Assembly: GCA_008933995.1 (NCBI GenBank)
Contig: WARS01000008.1
Coordinates: 16,478,148 to 16,542,147, forward strand
From: Datnioides undecimradiatus
Taxonomy: Eukaryota; Chordata; Actinopteri; Lobotiformes; Datnioididae
Length of the DNA: 64,000 bases
Reading direction: 5' to 3'
Shown: positions 44,492-53,061 of the stretch, piece by piece
Layout of the letters: every line of letters begins with the position of its first letter
How positions within the stretch are numbered: the stretch's first letter is position 1
The notes under the pieces: model-generated
The model's input: the letters and a program-made list of their open reading frames with translations, nothing else
What the model was told of the DNA's origin: nothing
Databases searched by the model: none
Position numbers and translations under genes: made by a program

Positions 44492-46139
44492 TACCTGTGT
44501 GTCCGCGCATGCACGTCTGGAGATCGATAGCCGGCCTGATAGTGCAACTTCATCAAATACGAGGGAGAGACTGGGATGATGATGAGATGAAGTGACTGGA
44601 GCCGTGAAAAAGGGGGTCACCGAACCGAATTTGTCATTTGTGCAGCTCAGCCTGCAAGTGTGGGACGTTTATTAAGGCGGCGCGTGCTCCGCTTTCATCC
44701 TAATTGGCGCTGGCGCAATGGAAAATTGAAATTTGAGAGGTATTTCAAAATACATACATCCAGAAGACAGATTGCAAAAGGGCGGTGACGATGGAGGGAG
44801 CTGCCACGAGCTAACCGCAGCGTCACGGTGACGAGCGTCAGGGTGGCTGCGCCGCACACCTGCACACACATGATAGGCTCCACCTACTGTGCAGCATGAA
44901 TGAAGCAGCTGATGGCAAGTCGGCTCGTGCACGCAGGACCTGAGTGCTCGGCCTGGACTGTGGCTGTGCTCCACTTCAATAATTCATCAGCAGCGCGTCT
45001 TTCTGTGACCAGTAGCCCTGGTTAACGTCGGGAACGGTTTCCTGTGGGACTACGTGTTTCCGTCTGCATTGACTAGCATCGTTTCTGGAGAAGACGCTAC
45101 TTCTGGAAGCAAGTTGTCACTAATCAGAGACCTCACAGACAGATGCTACCTTGAAACTGAAACAATATCATGGTTAGATGTGATGGAACCAGCTCTTTCA
45201 TCCGCTCATGCACTCACTTGCCGGGCCGGTGGTCCGGTATGGTCCGATCCAGAGAGATTCTGTCACTGAGGTAGGCGTTGTAGCCGTACTTCTCCCTCAA
45301 GTACTTCGCATCGCTCTCCTCGGTTGGCGACAGCGTGGCAGGGAGGCCGCCTTTCCCCCGACCCCCGAAGCCCTCAATCAGCCCCAGAGATTTGGACAGA
45401 CCTGGGTGAGGCAAACAAGATTACACGATTACATGTCAGGATCCTTTCGCCTGGCTGAGTCACTCCCCTCTCAGTAACGCTCTCCGGGGGCTCCGGGCTG
45501 ATTGCCTGCCTCCCCATGGCGGCTCCAGCCTCACATGTGCACTCAGTTTGAAGTCAGCTGTCAAAACAGGTGGACTCTTGAGCTGAACTCACATTATGAC
45601 AAGGTCTGGGACACAGCACCCCCACTGCAGGGGATGCATTTAACAAATAAGGATGTTGCAAGTGTTTCCTCACTAATGGCATTTGATGACTCTGCAAGCT
45701 GCTACTGAGGGTCCAAATTGGAGATAAAGCGAGATTAATCTCAGTGTGGATGGGTGTGTTTCTGGGCGGCAGAGTGATTAAAGTGATTATCCTGTTCGCG
45801 GGTACACAGCGCTGACTTTTCCCACTTTCGCAGATTTCCTTGAGGGAAATCAGCTTGACGTGTTATTTCGGTTTAAATGTTACCCCGCTCTTTACCGTTT
45901 AACTGCCTGTACACCACGTCCTCCAGCGAGCTGAGCCTCTTCAGCAGCACCTCATGGCTGACGCTGGGCCCCTGCGCCGCCGTCCCGTTGCTCCGGGGCC
46001 TCTTCCCGTCAGCCGGAGCCTCCGGACCGGCGGTTTGGACGCTGCGCGTGCTGCACTTGGCCCAGAAAGTTATGAACCCGGCAACAGCGAGCACGTTCAG
46101 CACCAGTAAAAACCTCCATCTTCTGAACACAAAAGCCAT
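34361..46139 (-). CDS. galnt17: Polypeptide GalNAc-transferase-like protein 17, complete
   Basis: Eleven coding exons (minus strand): 46139-45896, 45401-45218, 42817-42651, 39175-39001, 38339-38142, 37564-37447, 36753-36568, 36306-36169, 35980-35885, 34905-34744, 34495-34361. They sum to 1803 nt, or 600 aa plus stop (598 aa in human as I recall). It is a Golgi type II membrane protein: short cytosolic N-terminus, signal anchor about residues 10-26, stem, GT-A catalytic domain with DAH (D248, H250) and YGGEN (352-356, where active family members usually have WGGEN), CSRVAH (375-380), then a C-terminal ricin-type lectin domain (about 470-600) with QPCSGQRW. Identity rests on near-identity to vertebrate GALNT17/WBSCR17 and on the tail-to-tail neighbour caln1. 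The Y subfamily (GALNT8/9/17/18) has little or no demonstrated transferase activity. The exon 5 donor is GC. A 95-codon uORF overlaps the start codon. Confidence 0.96.
34744..34905 (-). CDS. galnt17: galnt17 exon 10: lectin domain middle
   Basis: The acceptor is CCCCCTCAG and the donor is CAG|GTGAGG. The exon encodes [35 protein letters not shown] and WHFSQ (54 codons). Confidence 0.94.
35885..35980 (-). CDS. galnt17: galnt17 exon 9: start of lectin domain
   Basis: The acceptor is TTGATTTTCAG and the donor is CAG|GTACGA. The exon encodes 32 residues with [14 protein letters not shown] and PCHGWGPQ. Confidence 0.92.
36169..36306 (-). CDS. galnt17: galnt17 exon 8
   Basis: The acceptor is CTCTCGCAG and the donor is GAG|GTGAGT. 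The exon encodes [19 protein letters not shown] and [20 protein letters not shown] (46 codons), the end of the catalytic domain leading to the lectin linker. Confidence 0.94.
36568..36753 (-). CDS. galnt17: galnt17 exon 7
   Basis: The acceptor is CTACCTGCAG and the donor is GAG|GTGAGG. The exon encodes [37 protein letters not shown] and AWNIPME (62 codons). H380 corresponds to the third metal-ligand histidine of the family. Confidence 0.94.
37447..37564 (-). CDS. galnt17: galnt17 exon 6: YGGEN motif
   Basis: The acceptor is CGTCGCAG. The exon encodes [20 protein letters not shown] and [14 protein letters not shown]. The donor AGG|GTTTGT is weak but gives the right phase for exon 7 (VWLCGG). 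Confidence 0.92.
37631..37673 (+). repeat. (GT)n microsatellite in galnt17 intron
   Basis: About 21 uninterrupted GT units lie 67 nt upstream (in transcript direction) of galnt17 exon 6, where they read as (AC)n. Confidence 0.9.
38142..38339 (-). CDS. galnt17: galnt17 exon 5, ending in a GC donor
   Basis: The exon encodes [20 protein letters not shown], then [19 protein letters not shown] and DVSAPI with a split Arg codon. The junction to exon 6 is in frame only if splicing occurs at AG|GCAAGC (GC at 38141-38140). The nearest downstream GT would change the frame. Confidence 0.9.
39001..39175 (-). CDS. galnt17: galnt17 exon 4: DxH motif
   Basis: The acceptor is ACTGCAG and the donor is TG|GTGAGG. 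The exon encodes [35 protein letters not shown] and [12 protein letters not shown], including the metal-binding D248-A-H250. The surrounding track frames are shifted shadows. Confidence 0.93.
39280..39690. mobile_element. Foldback element, copy C
   Basis: The left arm 39320-39365 (CCAGACTCCCTTAACAAAAA) and right arm 39529-39592 (CCAATGGAGTCTGGTGGATA) are inverse complements with mismatches. The centre contains CAGTTTGTTCATGTCACTGT, and the right flank TTTAGGTGG and TGTTTTGCTG also occurs in copy A. It lies in the galnt17 intron and is non-coding. Confidence 0.65.
41929..42262. mobile_element. Teleost MITE with AAAGGA terminal inverted repeats
   Basis: The left end AAAGGAACAGTTCGAC and the inverse of the right end (AAAGGAGTAGTTTGACATTT) are related terminal inverted repeats. 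Inside are GTCACTTCCTGGTGTCTCC, GGTTGCCTGGCAAC and AATCAGCGAGCTTTA, and near the right end a TACGCGTATTTCCC box. I recognise this order as a short high-copy fish repeat. It has no coding capacity. The flanks (TTTAA and TTGAA) may derive from a target duplication. Confidence 0.75.
42651..42817 (-). CDS. galnt17: galnt17 exon 3: start of catalytic domain
   Basis: The exon encodes [32 protein letters not shown] and [14 protein letters not shown]. The acceptor is a (TG)6CAG directly followed by ATGCAG, giving two in-frame acceptors 6 nt apart. The distal one is chosen because it restores the conserved Cys144. The donor is G|GTGAGT. Confidence 0.92.
42818..45217 (-). other. galnt17 intron 2 (2.4 kb)
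   Basis: No exon is recognised. The intron contains (CA)n at 44138-44163, (CA)21 at 44338-44380 and (GT)14 at 44461-44488. Confidence 0.75.
44338..44488. repeat. Inverted pair of dinucleotide microsatellites
   Basis: (CA)21 at 44338-44380 and (GT)14 at 44461-44488 are complementary and 80 nt apart within galnt17 intron 2, so the transcript could form a long hairpin. Confidence 0.8.
45218..45401 (-). CDS. galnt17: galnt17 exon 2: stem, [18 protein letters not shown]
   Basis: The acceptor is CTCACCCAG and the donor is AA|GTGAGT at 45217. The exon encodes the conserved [24 protein letters not shown] and [15 protein letters not shown] segments up to DHRPG and a split Lys codon. Confidence 0.93.
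45896..46139 (-). CDS. galnt17: galnt17 exon 1: signal anchor and stem
   Basis: ATG is at 46139-46137. The exon encodes [20 protein letters not shown] and onward, a positively charged N-terminus followed by a hydrophobic anchor, then a Pro/Ser/Gly stem and [14 protein letters not shown]. The donor is G|GTAAAG at 45895. The start context is weak (T at -3, G at +4). Confidence 0.93.
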
Positions 46140-46286
46140 TAAAAAGTCGCCGGTGTCCGGGCTCCCGATGGTGGGGGGGCAGGAGCGGGGAGAGTCTCCG
46201 GTGAAGCCGTAGGTGTCACAGATTCAGGGCTCCCTCGGCTTGCGATGTGCGGGAAGCTGCAGGGGGATAAACGTGAAAACATCAGA

Positions 46287-46323
<37 letters not shown>

Positions 46324-46426
46324 CCTTAGAAAGAAACAAAGACCTGCGGTTTTTAGCCATTGCACTGACTCCTGACCGCAGATCCGCTCTCTTACCATTT
46401 GGCACCGGGGTTATTTTAGGTTGCAT
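46139..46426 (-). promoter_or_regulatory. galnt17: galnt17 upstream ORF with poly-Leu, overlapping the main start (UAAUG)
   Basis: A 95-codon ATG-initiated frame begins at 46426 (a second in-frame ATG is at 46360) and ends with TAA at 46141-46139, whose last base is the A of the galnt17 ATG. It encodes basic residues, then 11 consecutive Leu from an (AAT)n microsatellite, then a Pro/Ala-rich tail. A stop-start overlap of this type is a known termination-reinitiation arrangement. Whether this stretch is in the mature 5'UTR is not shown; an intron could remove it. Confidence 0.4.
46287..46321 (+). repeat. (AAT)n microsatellite in galnt17 5' region
   Basis: Twelve near-perfect AAT units lie 150 nt upstream of the galnt17 ATG, read as TTA codons in the upstream ORF. 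Confidence 0.9.
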
Positions 46427-47100
46427 CCTCCTTCTGAGGAAATTTGGGGCGCCTGGCCATCGGCTTTCATCCGTGCCACCGCTATCTGGAACCCGGTTTA
46501 AATATCATGCACGAAAGATCTTTGGCAAATACACCCACACCCAGGAGATGATCAAGTCCGTCTTCTTCTCTCTCTCTCTCTCTCTCCTCCTTTGCGTCTA
46601 AGTGAAGTCGGCAGTGATGCGACCATGCAGGGCTGCGCGCAGGAAAATCCGTGCAGATACACAGTGCACACACACAAACCCCCCCCCCCCCCAAAAGGTG
46701 TAATCAGCCTCCCTGCTCCCCGACAGCCTGTCCGCGCGTTGTAATGTTCACAGCGGGGATGCAACTGAGCGGGCTGCGCGGATTGCGAGCGGATAGCGGC
46801 GGTTCAGGAGCTGCAGCATCCTCCGGTGGAGGCACAGATGATCCGGGAACGCGGCAGAGAAATGCGTCCTGCTCTATCGTCACATGTCCTCCCACCCCCC
46901 CCCACCCCGTTCAGTCAGCGCATACCACCGTTTTCCTGTTATTCCGCACGCCCTCCTTGTTTGTTGCGCCTTGTTATTTCCTCTGATTCTCCTTATGACC
47001 TACGCGGCTCTTAATAAGGGCGCGGGGAAAAACGCGGAGCGGATCCCGCGACGTTTTACTTCACAGCAGCTCGTGGGTGGGTGGGTGGGTGGGGTGTCTG
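46427..47100 (-). promoter_or_regulatory. galnt17: Probable galnt17 promoter / CpG-rich 5' flank
   Basis: CpG-rich sequence (notably 46700-46870 and 47020-47060) lies immediately upstream of the galnt17 reading frame, with (CT)n at 46562-46587, a 13-C run near 46680 and (GTGG)n at about 47073-47093. No TATA box is evident. The placement suggests a CpG-island promoter; the exact start site is unknown. Confidence 0.45.
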
Positions 47101-50100
47101 CTCACTGCTACCCAATTATCAACAATTAGGAGAATATTCCAATATTTCACAGAGGCTCCTCACAGCGGGGTTCCTGGGGCTTTAAGCTCTTTGTCCCTTA
47201 TAGACTAAAAATGCGTTGTATAGTTAATATCTGCATCATTTCAGTGTTATTTCACTCACCAGAGCGGTAAGCACGGTTGGAAAGTGTCTAATATAGAGCT
47301 CTCTAATCAGAAATGCTATTATGCTCGCATGGTAACTGATTATGCAATATAACAAATGTTCTCAGGTGGTGTTCCTGCTCACATCTCCTCAGATTAAGGT
47401 GCCTGCACTGCAAAGTTTGAGAGCATCTGCTGAGGCACCCTGCGGTTTGCCTTTATCACCTCAAGGGAAGTTATCCGGTGGAATGAGTGAGTGGTCCTGA
47501 CTCATATAAGTGTAAAATGACTCTATAACGAGTACAAGTGCCTCATTCCTAATTGCATCCAAGCAGGGTGTGAGTATTAACAGCAAAATGCACATAAGTA
47601 TCAAAGTAAAATGGGCATTTGTGAAGGAGTAAAGTGTTAAATTATTGATGCAAGCAGCAATTTAATGTTGTAACTGCAGGTGGTGCTTGACTGTGCTGTG
47701 CAGGGTTGGCATAATGTTTTACGAGCACATTATGCGTTTTGCACGCGGGAGGAAGCTGGTACGTTCATGTGCTAACGCCGGATGCGAGCGGCGGCCAGTA
47801 ACGCCTTCAAGAAAACGGATGGTTGCATTGGTCGAGGTTTGGAGTTGGCACGCCGCTGCATCTTCTGCTCTGTGGAATAAAACTGTGACCCAGTTAAAAC
47901 AAAAACAAAAAAAACACTCCACCCAACTCAGTTACATCTGAAGACTTTCATAGGACACGTCATTGTTTTGCAGCGTGTCGTCAGCGTAGAGAAAAATACC
48001 CACGAATACAAGTTTTATCGCTTTATCGACCCTTGAATCCATTTTATTAGGAGATCCTTGTGTGTGCATCACTGTGGGGGCGTTTCAGGTGAATTATAAC
48101 TATTTTACTCTATTCCAGTGTGCTTTCCCTTTTTATGCAGAGCATAAAAATAACAAATAAGTGCAATAATCTCTCTGTGTGTGCAAGCACATATTTAGAT
48201 AACCTGGTGGCTGTAGGGTTTTTCTGTTCCCTCGGTGTATAAAGTTAAAGGTAGTTAAGCTTCAGTGAATATGTAGCTTCCTGTGGTGGTGAGGACACAT
48301 TATGTAGCATCAGAGGCTGCAGGAAAACATATTCACCTGCTTGGGTTTTGGTTTGATTAACATGCACTTTGCTTGTCCTTCACGGCGGAGGTCCGCTGCC
48401 ACACGGTGGACCGAGAACGGACCCCTGTGGTGCTCCACCAAGGCTAGATTTTCCGATTTATAATGGGTAAAGAATCGCAGTTCAGGTATACCGTTGAACT
48501 GATGTGGTAAAACACTTTTACAGTACTTCATTTCACGGCTTTAAAACACGCGAGTTTGTGCAGAAATAGGTCACCCAGATAGCTGGGATGAATCAAGGAG
48601 CTCGGTAACTCTGCAGCTTACTGAGAGACATGCCAACTCTGATCTGCAGGCAACCCAGGAGGAAAGAGACAGTCTGAGAGAAAGACTAAGGGAAAGAGAG
48701 GTATAGTGAGATCAAAACCAGCGCTAGATTGTGTGAGACGAATCAAGAAACGGAAAGAAACATCAAGGGGAAAAGAAGAGAGGGGGCATCAGTGAGACGC
48801 ATACAGGGAGGCAGAGATACAGAGAGAAAGAGGGGGAAAGAGAGTTTTAAGAAAAGGCGGGAGGAGAATGCAGACGCTTGGGAGGAATCGAAATTCAAAG
48901 AGAGGAAAATTCCTAAAGCAGTGGAGAGAGAGAGAGAGAGACGCGCCGAGATTCAGGGGAGAACAAAAGAGAGAAATGTAACGGAGAGATTGCGTGACAG
49001 CAGCAGCACGGGCGACAGCAGCAGCACGGGCGACAGCCGCGCGAAAAGGAAAAAGCGTGAGAGTAGATCTGAATTGATACTTGTTGAAGGGGTGAGCACG
49101 ATAGTCTCGAGTCACGTCAAACCCCCGTCAAGTTGCCGTAGAGGCGCCGGTTGGCGGCGGACGGCTCATTTGAGGCTCAGGTGAGCTCAGGTACGTTCAA
49201 CTCCAGGAAATAAAAGTGAAAAATGAGCCTCAGATTGCTCCGCGTGTTTGTTCGCCGCGACAAATCTGTTCGCCAAATCGGCGATATTTAATTAGCACAA
49301 TCAGTTTTTGGGTAAACAAAGGCGATGCTGTCTCAGCGCAGAAAAGCAAACTAACGGGCGAAGGATGAGTATGTTTATTAACCCCAAGCCACGATTTTAG
49401 CTGCTCGCTAACACGCACATGCTCTGCTCCAGACGAGGTAAGAAAGACTGGCCACTGACCCCTTTGGTGTTTGTTCCCACGGTCGGCGAGGCAGAATGCG
49501 GTTTTTAATTGTAACCTTGAGCCACTTGGAATAAAACTTTAAATTAACACTTTACTTGGTCAGCATTTTAGTTCAAGGACATGAATGCAAACTGCACATG
49601 AAAACAAGGACTTTGCAATCAGAGGCGCAACACCTTAACACACCCCCACGCTGACGTTTGCTTTAGCCGTGTTGTGCTAATTGCGTTATTCTTTGACCTT
49701 TTGCACCCTTGTTGTACATGGCAGTGCGACAGGATGTCTGATTTTGTCTAAATGCACCATACCATCCTTTAAAAAGCCTGGACTCTTTTGATTTCACACA
49801 CATTTAGCCTCATTAGTCAACTTTAAGACAGGAGGACTTAGACCATTGTGGCTGATAGGAACAGAGCTCTAATCAAGGAGAATAAGTGAGGACACCCGCG
49901 TGGGTGTTCGTGGCCTTTGGTAGTGAAACAGGAAGTTCCATTACGGGGCAGGGAAGAGAACAAAGTCAGCAGGATAATTATAAGCGGGAGGGTGAGGGTG
50001 GGTTGGGAGTGGTGGTGGTGGTGGGGGGTTTCATGAGATTATCCTATAAATAGTGTGGCAAGTTTCTTTAGTCATCAGCGGCGGCGTGTAACTCTGGCGC

Positions 50101-52059
50101 ACGAGCGATAAAACGGTTCTAAAAACGAGCCCTGGGCTTATACCTCTGCACAAGTTAATGCCATTCTCCACGAGACTTTAGGAGCCGCTGAGCAGGATTT
50201 GAGCGTGATGAAGTTAATCAACGGCACTGTGGGGAGAAAATATGGGCAAAATAATGTAAAACGCCCGCTCCGTCTTTCACCAAAAGCTCGTTTCATCTGG
50301 TGCGTTCGTCGCTCCAGTGGGAGTCTATTGTGATCTCAGCTGGCTCCGGCAGACGCAAAGACAAATCGACCTTCACGTCGGATTGAGTGGGTATGTGGCG
50401 TGTGGCGGCGGGGTGGCACGCCTCTGCTAAGCTCAGCCAGGAAGCTACGGGGTACCTCAGGTCAGCCTCCAGCCCACCTACACACCCCCTGGTTACCGTC
50501 GGCTTCAAGGTCACCGCGGTGGAAGGATCCTAATGAAACGTCGTGACCTTCAAAACAGCACGGCTCTCTGGCGTTTGTGCTTCTTTAGCTTCCTGCACGG
50601 AGCTCCCCTCGGCCTCTGTTAGGCTTTAGTTTGGCAAAGCCCTCAGTTAGTGAGCAGACACTATCTCTGCACAGTATTACAGTTAAAGATCACAGGAGAC
50701 CAAACGGGCTAAAACACGCTCAGCATTTATTAATTTTGCGTCAGCAGGCGTGGGAAACTGGCGCTCCGGGTTTCAGGGCCCACGTGGTTGGGCCTCACCA
50801 CCTGAAAAAGCAAAACGATTTGGTATCAGACAAGAAGGTTAAACAGCATAGAGCATAAATCCCTAATGTGGTTTAATTCAGACGTAGCCCACAGGTGGTG
50901 AACAGAGAATGGACTCACCTGTGCTTCCTCCCCAGCACGCGTCAACAGAGCGTCTCTCGCGGTCTCGGTGACAGCGTCGCAGCAGGTGGGGCTTCTTCAC
51001 GGAGCCAATCAGTCGGATCTGTTTACAGGCGACGTGTGATGTGAGACGACTTGCTGGGGTACAACTTCCCTGACGCGCGCAGACATAAAGGGAAGAAAGG
51101 GCGCAAAACCACCAATGTGCCAGGAAGCCGCTTTCATGTGCGCCGGCGCCGCAGACGCACGCTGACTGCCGCGCGGCGCGTGTCATCCCTGTCCCCGTCC
51201 CGTCATCCACTCCGTCACTCCTCAGCCTCCCCCATTCATGTTCTGCCAGGGTCCTGTGCTCCACTCAGCTCCCACGCTCCCCTCGGCGGGATGCAAAACT
51301 CAAAACGATGCAAACTGTCAAATCCATCTGATGTCAGAACGGTTCTACATCCACCTGCCACCACGCGGAGTCTGGGTAATTAACACGCAGCCTCTTCACC
51401 CCTCCTCCCTCCTTGAGACGGCACGTCGGGGACAGGGACGCTCGGTTTGATCGCATCTACCGCGGCGTGGTTTTAGACCCATGACGGCTCGGTTTTCCTG
51501 GCTCTAATTTAAGCTGTCCTACTTCCCATCATGCCTCGGGGCTTCGGGGGAATCAGAGCCAGCGATGTACTCCTTCGACGTTGCCTTTTGTAACTGTGCT
51601 TGGAGCTAGTGCCACTCTTCTGTGTTGACTTAAGAAAGTTTTAAATTCACATGATGTTCAGCGTCCCACAAAAAAGGACCATAAACAGGCGAGGTGTAGA
51701 GAGGTCATACTGCTCATCTGACGTTTGGTGATATTCACGTCATTACTGACACATTCATTTATTAGATTTACTGCAGGTGTAACCCTGCGCGAGCCGACTG
51801 GGCCTCACACAACCTTTTTCCATACATCAAGACGAGGTTCGTCAACGGGGGACATCTCGCTGAAGGTGGCGGTTCGGTTTTAACGTCTCAAGAAAAAATA
51901 AAAATAAAAAACTGAATTAAAAATTTAACTTCCAGCTCCATCTGTGCCCGGAGCGAACCCACACGTTTTCTCAATATTGCCTTTTGAAGTCCAGTGGTAG
52001 CAGTGAAAGTCGTACAGTCGTACCCATCATTGGTAAGATTCTCCTTCACCACCGTTCAT
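47101..52059. other. Intergenic region between galnt17 and rhbdd1
   Basis: No recognisable gene is present. It holds a purine-rich stretch (48660-49010), an 18-bp tandem repeat (48996-49031) and generic AT-rich sequence. The 151-codon frame at 48729-49184 has no ATG and is compositional. Confidence 0.6.
48996..49031 (+). repeat. Two exact 18-bp tandem units
   Basis: The unit GACAGCAGCAGCACGGGC is repeated exactly twice (48996-49013 and 49014-49031), followed by a partial third copy starting GACAGC. Confidence 0.9.
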
Positions 52060-52687
52060 TTTATTTATTTTTTAAATAAACAACTGTAAATACAAACAAA
52101 ACAACTTTTACACAATGGATTTTTAAGCTTTCTCTCGATGCAGACCACATAAGATCATAAGTCTCGTGGTTTATTAACTACACTTGGTCGTACGTCGAAC
52201 TGCAAACACAATATAGGGTTCCTGTATTTAACATCTCTGTTGTTTCTAAATATGACAACCTGATGTGGTTTGGACAGTTTGGAAAACACGCAAAATGATG
52301 AACACAACTTTAGAAGTTACCATATGATCTGCAGGCACTGCTCTGCAACCTAAAGTGATGCAACGACTGAATATTGGCAGATACCCTTTAACTTTCCTCG
52401 TCGTCCCAGAGTCGGAAGCTGCGAATCGGGAAACAACCTCAGGTTCTAAGTAGCATTAGAGTAGCTTTCCTCAGCTCACACCGACCGTTTGGTTACACTC
52501 AGAGGCGCGTCGACACAACGCACCACACAGTGAAAGAGCTGTGAACGTGTCAGACTGCGTGGTTGAACCTCCTCTTTCAGGGCGCTCCCCCTCAGCCGGT
52601 GGAGGCGGCGTTGTTCGGAGCAGGCTTCAGGAGGGAATTACTCCTCTCGACTGTCTTTTCTTCCCCCGACTTCCCCGCTCCGGCAGC
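52060..52687 (-). other. rhbdd1: rhbdd1 3'UTR (proposed)
   Basis: After the stop codon the minus strand has AATAAA at 52175-52170 and an overlapping pair at 52069-52060. Either gives a 3'UTR of about 510-630 nt. Confidence 0.5.
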
Positions 52688-52794
52688 TCAGCTGTCAAAC
52701 CTCCTCAGCCTCCTCTGCCTGAGCTCCTCCACTCTCGCGTCCTCAGAGAGGTTGAAGCCATAAGGCGGAGGAGCTCCTCTCTGATTGGTCTCTC
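52688..52794 (-). CDS. rhbdd1: rhbdd1 coding exon 7: VCP-binding tail
   Basis: The acceptor is TGTTCTGCAG. The exon encodes ETNQRGAPPPYGFNLSED, then ELRQRRLRRFDS and TGA (52690-52688). Confidence 0.93.
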
Positions 52795-53028
52795 CTGCAG
52801 AACAAAATCGTTTTAACACTTTTATTCCAAAGTGACTTAGTGCTGCTGCATCATCCCGAGCCTCCAGCTCTGCTCTTACCGCCGTCGTTCAGACTGTTTC
52901 TAATGGCCGCCTCTATCTGCTCTTCCTCCGTCAGTCCACCTGTGTACGAATCTGCAGGACTTGCTGTGTAATCTGGTGCGTGCTGATAGTATCCAAAGTA
53001 TGCTCCACGTGTGCTGCCGTAGCCTGCA

Positions 53029-53061
<33 letters not shown>

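Noticed and set aside
46245..46601. 118-codon + strand frame with a run of Asn
   Set aside because: The Asn run is the (AAT)n microsatellite read on the opposite strand to galnt17; there is no other coding evidence.
48729..49184. 151-codon charged open frame on the + strand
   Set aside because: It has no ATG in frame, is in purine-rich low-complexity DNA with an 18-bp tandem repeat, and lacks splice sites or similarity.
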